From: Cytophagales bacterium
Lineage (GTDB): Bacteria > Bacteroidota > Bacteroidia > Cytophagales > Cyclobacteriaceae
Assembly (NCBI GenBank): GCA_003454975.1
Contig: DMST01000025.1
Span: 1 to 9,677, forward strand
Length of the DNA stretch: 9,677 bases
Direction: 5' to 3'
Of the stretch, positions 6,402-9,677 are shown one piece after another; positions within the stretch are counted from its first letter, which is position 1; every line of letters begins with the position of its first letter. The position numbers and the translations under genes are program-made. The notes under the pieces are model-generated. The model made no database searches, had not been told where the DNA came from, and saw only the letters and a program-made list of their open reading frames with translations.

Positions 6402-6435
6402 TTTGATTTCACTGTGGCAATTTTTTATACTTATG
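6402..6435 (+). promoter_or_regulatory. Promoter candidate for the Asp-box lipoprotein
   Basis: TTTG at 6402-6405 and TACTTATG at 6428-6435 are 22 bp apart. The -7 element matches TAnnTTTG at 7 of 8 positions. It lies just after the bioA terminator. The start site would be near 6439-6442, giving a leader of about 20 nt before the GTG at 6462, with no Shine-Dalgarno sequence. Confidence 0.5.
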
Positions 6436-6461
6436 GTATTGAACTAACTAACCCTACTTAA

Positions 6462-9392
6462 GTGAATTATCTACGAATTCTTCTCTTGGTTACCCTTATT
6501 GGGGGAAGCCTCGTTAGTTGTGACACCGCTATTCTTCAAAAGCAACCGGATATAATGTGGGGCGGACGGGCCATGTCAGGCAGTGCGCACCCTACCGATG
6601 AGGATGTGTTTTTGGTAGCCTCAGAGTCTGGAGGCCTTTTCCGTACCGACAATGGAGGGCAGGTTTGGCTACAAGTGTCTGGTGATATTACTTACCTTTT
6701 CGAACAAGTTTTATTCCTGCCTTCCGATGGGAACATTGCTTTGGCGGTAGCCAAACGGGATACGCGTACGATGAGTGGTGGCGGTATTTATCGTTCCACG
6801 GATGCCGGCCAAACCTGGGAAAAAGCCATCATGACATTTTTTGGATCCAATTTATGTCAGGCAGATTTGGGAGGCTATAGTCTTACCTATTCAGCTTCTA
6901 CCGGTAGAATTTATGCCGGTACTACCTGTGGTATTTTCTTTAGCGATACGCAAGGTGAAACATGGTTTCGGCTAGCCAACCAGCCTACGGGGCGTTTTGG
7001 ATCATTGACCATTTTTGCCATCAAAGTAGATCCTGAAGACCAAGACCGGATGGTAATTTTGACCACGAACCGGGTGTACCGAACTACTGACGGGGGGGCA
7101 AATTGGGAAGATGACCAAGGTAATTTACCTGATGCACGTTGGTGGAGTCGCTACAACCGACATAACCAGATTGCCATTTCTCCCCTTAACCAAGATCACC
7201 TTTTCCTGTCAGGATATTATGCTGACACCTTGATTGAGGACTCAGTTACCTCCTACTCCGCATTGTGGTTTTCTGCCGATTTCGGTGGTACGTGGCGCTT
7301 GCTCGATAGCATTCGACCCAATCGAGAGCCGATTATCCAGTTGACGCGAGGAGAGACTACTGCTGGTTCTCCCACCACCACCGTGTATTTTGCTGATGGC
7401 GGATGTGGTTATAAGCGCCAAACGCTAACCGTCAATGAATTACCAGATTCTACCCAGTGGGAAAGGGTAGAAGTAGACCACTGTGATGGGGCTGATTTTT
7501 GTTTTGCTTCGGATGGATTTACTCCTCAGTTTTTGCTTTCCGACGGGGGTATACATGCCACAACGGATGGTGGCAGTAGTTGGACATCTATTAGCGGTGC
7601 TAGTACGGGATATACAGCTCTGCAAATCACGGAGGTAGTGACGCAAATGACCTATGACGACGAGATCCCAAATTTGATATTTGGCACTCAAGACAACAAC
7701 ATTTGGGCATCTACTGACTACGGCGAGTCATGGCCTAATCCTTATGGACCAGAAGGCTTCCATCTGACTTTGCCTTTGGCAGATGTGGATGGAGGAAATA
7801 TACACACGGGAACCGCATGCGGGCCATGTGAAAATTACGTTACGGACAATTTTCTGGAGAATGAATCGGTATGGACAGATCCGCCCCGCCACGATTTCAG
7901 TAGCCCTACGTTAGTAAGGCCAGGGACCTATCTGCAAACACAAGTTACACCTGATAGTACCCAGTGGGAGCTGTTGCGCACTACTAACCAAGGTGCCGAA
8001 TGGACGATAACCACGCTGCTGGATGAATGGCCTGATCCTTGGGGAGTTACCGGCTATTTTGAAGATGGTCTTCCGCTCACCTACATAGTCACCTCTACCG
8101 ATAGCGCCACGCTTCCAAGTCGACGCTACTATGAAGCGCAGCGGTTTTTGCATACTCCCAGTGGAGTAGTGGTTCCTACTTCCTTACCCGGGTTGGGTAA
8201 TTTGGGTACCACCCCTACCATGTTTACCCGGCTTCGCTTTCCGGGAGTAAATCCCAACAATCCGCATCATATCATTGCTGCGGATATGGAGGCTGAGCAA
8301 GTGAAGGTGACCAATAATGGTGGTATTACTTGGCGAGTAGACTCAGCGCTAACGCGGTTGGTGACGGATAACGGAAACTTAAGGTTTTCTTGGAATAGCC
8401 ATAGGGGAATCCGCAATAGTAAACAGATGACTACCGTGGCTTGGAATCCGTATTGCGAAGACCATATTCTGGTGGGGACTATGCAATCGGGCATCATTGA
8501 GAGTACCGATGGTGGCGATACTTGGCAACGCGTAGAAGGCTCAGAACAAGTACCTTATATCACCAGTTTTGCTTTTCCCTATCTACGTAGTGTGGTATTT
8601 AGTAGCTATGGCCGTGGGTTGTGGCGCTATGCCTTTGAATGTGGCAGTCCTGGTTTGGTATTGCCAGAAGAGATAAATGACCGCGTATGGCCCGATGAAA
8701 TTCCGCCGATTCCCAGCTTTTTGTGCTATGCATTTTTCAGCAATCTGGAAGATGTAAAGGCCTACCAACAATCAGAGTGGGGCGCATTGATTACCCAAGG
8801 AGGGAACATAGTGGATGTGCAGTTTGACGAAGCCACTGGGGTGATCCGTTCCGTACAGATAGATGGGGGTAGTGTAGCTGCGTATGATGCCTTGGGTGTA
8901 GAAATCACCCCTCCATTTACCATATCCACTGCTACTGGGAGTGAGGGTAACATTGATAAGTATGAATATGTAGGTGAACTGAAAAAGCGAAACCGTCAGG
9001 TGAAAGGGCTTTGCTTCCAAGGGAATAAATACTCGGGCCTGATCATGTGGGATCAAGATCTAAACCCGGAATTACTTCCGAAAGAGGATACCACTACCCG
9101 GCCTAGCCTGCGCGCTTGGCCTATGAGTCCGTTCGGATATACCGCCGAAGAGCTTACGAAGGTTAAGTTACAAGGGAGAGGGTTTACCCCGAGTACCAAA
9201 TTGGCCCTCTACGTTGATGATGAGGTGGTGCGTGAAGGTATCACGGTGGAAGATAATGGAGCCTTTTGGATTCCTGTTCCCGTCCAAGCATTTGGTGAAT
9301 TCTCCTCCTATGTGGAGGTTCGACAATTAGATGATGAAAAAGGTAAAAGGGCGGGTACTTTGCTATCCATTACGGTATCGGACCATGACTAG
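6462..9392 (+). CDS. Large Asp-box (BNR/sortilin-like) repeat lipoprotein
   Basis: 976 residues. The GTG start is supported by the lipoprotein signal it begins: MNYLR, a hydrophobic core, and the lipobox LVSC with Cys20 as the lipidated residue. About ten Asp-box repeats (S/T-x-D-x-G-x-T-W type), which mark beta-propeller blades, lie at roughly 61-69, 111-119, 161-168, 207-215, 271-278, 367-374, 417-424, 506-514, 616-624 and 681-688, for example RSTDAGQTW and STDGGDTW. This fits one or two propellers of the VPS10/sortilin or BNR class spanning about 30-725. Residues about 735-976 are a separate, mostly beta-rich region without Asp boxes; the last part (VKLQGRGFTPSTKLALYV) resembles an Ig-like fold. 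No type IX secretion C-terminal signal is seen. Location is outer membrane, possibly surface. No sialidase catalytic set is evident, so a binding role is more likely than catalysis. Confidence 0.9.
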   Translation: MNYLRILLLVTLIGGSLVSCDTAILQKQPDIMWGGRAMSGSAHPTDEDVFLVASESGGLFRTDNGGQVWLQVSGDITYLFEQVLFLPSDGNIALAVAKRDTRTMSGGGIYRSTDAGQTWEKAIMTFFGSNLCQADLGGYSLTYSASTGRIYAGTTCGIFFSDTQGETWFRLANQPTGRFGSLTIFAIKVDPEDQDRMVILTTNRVYRTTDGGANWEDDQGNLPDARWWSRYNRHNQIAISPLNQDHLFLSGYYADTLIEDSVTSYSALWFSADFGGTWRLLDSIRPNREPIIQLTRGETTAGSPTTTVYFADGGCGYKRQTLTVNELPDSTQWERVEVDHCDGADFCFASDGFTPQFLLSDGGIHATTDGGSSWTSISGASTGYTALQITEVVTQMTYDDEIPNLIFGTQDNNIWASTDYGESWPNPYGPEGFHLTLPLADVDGGNIHTGTACGPCENYVTDNFLENESVWTDPPRHDFSSPTLVRPGTYLQTQVTPDSTQWELLRTTNQGAEWTITTLLDEWPDPWGVTGYFEDGLPLTYIVTSTDSATLPSRRYYEAQRFLHTPSGVVVPTSLPGLGNLGTTPTMFTRLRFPGVNPNNPHHIIAADMEAEQVKVTNNGGITWRVDSALTRLVTDNGNLRFSWNSHRGIRNSKQMTTVAWNPYCEDHILVGTMQSGIIESTDGGDTWQRVEGSEQVPYITSFAFPYLRSVVFSSYGRGLWRYAFECGSPGLVLPEEINDRVWPDEIPPIPSFLCYAFFSNLEDVKAYQQSEWGALITQGGNIVDVQFDEATGVIRSVQIDGGSVAAYDALGVEITPPFTISTATGSEGNIDKYEYVGELKKRNRQVKGLCFQGNKYSGLIMWDQDLNPELLPKEDTTTRPSLRAWPMSPFGYTAEELTKVKLQGRGFTPSTKLALYVDDEVVREGITVEDNGAFWIPVPVQAFGEFSSYVEVRQLDDEKGKRAGTLLSITVSDHD

Positions 9393-9454
9393 CTATTCGG
9401 AATACCAGTTTCAATCCAAATCCACTCAGGGGCATCCTGAAACATGCAGTAGAG

Positions 9455-9487
9455 TTTGCAAACCCATATAGGTTTTTGCTAGCTTTG
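9455..9487 (+). promoter_or_regulatory. Consensus Bacteroidota promoter before the 3' leader
   Basis: TTTG (9455-9458) and TAGCTTTG (9480-9487) are separated by 21 bp. Both match the Bacteroidota -33/-7 consensus exactly, making this the best-formed promoter in the window. Transcription should begin around 9491-9494. A weak 5-bp stem (AAACC/GGTTT, 9460-9475) with a short T-run falls inside the spacer and could be a poor terminator for the upstream lipoprotein gene. Confidence 0.7.
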
Positions 9488-9519
9488 TACTTCTCCATAC
9501 ATGATTAGAAAGGAGGAAT

Positions 9520-9567
9520 ATGCTATTGCAGTGTCATCATATCGCTTCCCCGGCCGGGTTTAGATAA
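9520..9567 (+). CDS. Possible 15-aa leader peptide
   Basis: ATG at 9520 lies 3 nt after AGGAGG (9511-9516), an unusually strong ribosome binding site for this genome, although the spacing is short. The frame reads MLLQCHHIASPAGFR and stops at 9565-9567, with the last codons covering the GCCGGG block at 9553-9558. A ribosome at the stop would mask that block and favour the terminator. A competing 20-codon frame starts at ATG 9501, reads MIRKEEYAIAV and onwards, and stops at TAG 9561-9563. Either, both or neither may be translated; there is no clear run of one regulatory amino acid beyond a His pair. Confidence 0.25.
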   Translation: MLLQCHHIASPAGFR

Positions 9568-9590
9568 GCCGTCTTACTCCGATGAGACTG

Positions 9591-9617
9591 CCCGGCTCCC
9601 TATGGACCGGGTTTTTT
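9591..9617 (+). terminator. Intrinsic terminator at the end of the leader
   Basis: CCCGG (9591-9595), a bulged C, and TCC (9597-9599) pair with GGA (9604-9606) and CCGGG (9607-9611) around the loop CTAT, followed by six T (9612-9617). The ATG of the next ORF lies 1 nt after the T-run, so the terminator controls entry into it unless there is another promoter. Confidence 0.8.
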
Positions 9618-9618
9618 A

Positions 9619-9677
9619 ATGCCCTATGCGTTCTGGATTTTATTAATCTCTGCAGGCTGCGGAGCGTGCGGTCGAGT
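9619..9677 (+). CDS. Start of a lipoprotein-like gene (3' end outside window)
   Basis: Only 19 codons are visible: MPYAFWILLISAGCGACGR, still open at the window end. The short start, hydrophobic stretch and SAGC lipobox-like sequence (Cys14) look like a lipoprotein signal peptide, although a positive charge near the N-terminus is missing. The start lies 1 nt after the leader terminator, with no room for its own promoter in between. If real, it is expressed by readthrough of that terminator. Identity cannot be judged from this fragment. Confidence 0.45.
   Translation, partial: MPYAFWILLISAGCGACGR

Larger units (their letters stand above)
9492..9617 (+). ncRNA. Attenuator-like leader RNA with alternative GC-rich stems
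   Basis: The predicted transcript starts near 9492 and runs about 125 nt to an intrinsic terminator. It contains a run of complementary blocks: CCCGG (9549-9553), CCGGG (9554-9558, within GCCGGG 9553-9558), CCCGGC (9591-9596) and CCGGG (9607-9611). GCCGGG at 9553-9558 can pair with CCCGGC at 9591-9596 over a small GTCT/AGAC hairpin (9571-9574 and 9585-9588), and this would prevent the terminator stem from forming. A strong Shine-Dalgarno-like AGGAGG (9511-9516) and two short ORFs overlap the first block. I recognise no known riboswitch class. It could be a leader-peptide attenuator, an unknown riboswitch, or a free-standing small RNA. Confidence 0.4.

Noticed and set aside
7818..7829. CGPC sequence (residues 453-456) in the Asp-box lipoprotein, like a thioredoxin active site.
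   Set aside because: There is no surrounding thioredoxin fold pattern; it lies in a loop between Asp-box repeats and is probably a structural or chance cysteine pair.
9571..9600. Resemblance to the SAM riboswitch core (CCGATGAGAC followed by CCCGGC).
   Set aside because: Only a short patch is similar; the other conserved SAM-I elements and the multi-stem layout are not present.
9553..9617. A tRNA-like GCCGGG...CCCGGC fold.
   Set aside because: The span is too short, with no T-loop or D-loop consensus and no anticodon arm of normal shape.
1..9677. CRISPR arrays, insertion sequences, prophage or defence genes.
   Set aside because: No regularly spaced repeats, transposase or integrase motifs, terminal inverted repeats or target-site duplications were seen.

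Overview
The window looks like chromosomal DNA from a member of the Bacteroidota, probably a marine Saprospiria/Lewinella-type bacterium. The grounds are several promoter-like elements matching the Bacteroidota -7 consensus TAnnTTTG, almost no Shine-Dalgarno sequences before the genes, envelope proteins rich in Asp-box and TPR repeats, and the sequence style of the biotin enzymes. The phylum assignment is an inference from these traits; no rRNA or marker gene is present. All credible genes are on the + strand.

Layout. (1) 1-465 is the 3' part of a membrane protein with one TM helix and a Pro/Glu-rich tail. A strong intrinsic terminator (512-540) follows and abuts the -7 element (541-548) of the next gene. 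(2) 566-1525 encodes an exported, probably outer-membrane beta-barrel protein. (3) 1526-2071 has no convincing gene; it holds a doubtful 109-codon ORF that may be the remains of a frameshifted lipoprotein gene. (4) 2072-6322 is a biotin-synthesis region: bioF, then an unrelated-looking secreted TPR protein, then bioD and bioA, which overlap by 4 bp. A clear terminator follows bioA (6351-6381). (5) 6462-9392 encodes a 976-residue lipoprotein with about ten Asp-box repeats. (6) 9393-9677 holds the best-formed Bacteroidota promoter of the window, a leader of about 125 nt with short ORFs and mutually exclusive GC-rich stems ending in an intrinsic terminator, and, 2 nt after the T-run, the start of a lipoprotein-like ORF that runs off the window.

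How the genes work together. BioF makes 7-keto-8-aminopelargonate (KAPA), BioA converts it to 7,8-diaminopelargonate (DAPA), and BioD closes the ureido ring to dethiobiotin. bioB and the pimeloyl-supply genes (bioC/bioH or equivalents) are not in the window, so the pathway is completed elsewhere. bioF and bioD each carry a TAnnTTCG element only 4-5 nt before the ATG, which predicts leaderless or nearly leaderless mRNAs. bioD also carries a perfect 16-bp palindrome inside its P-loop codons.

Most of the window is ordinary. The parts most worth a second look are the attenuator-like leader at the 3' end, the palindrome in bioD, the decayed-looking region before bioF, and the Asp-box lipoprotein with its unrecognised C-terminal region.
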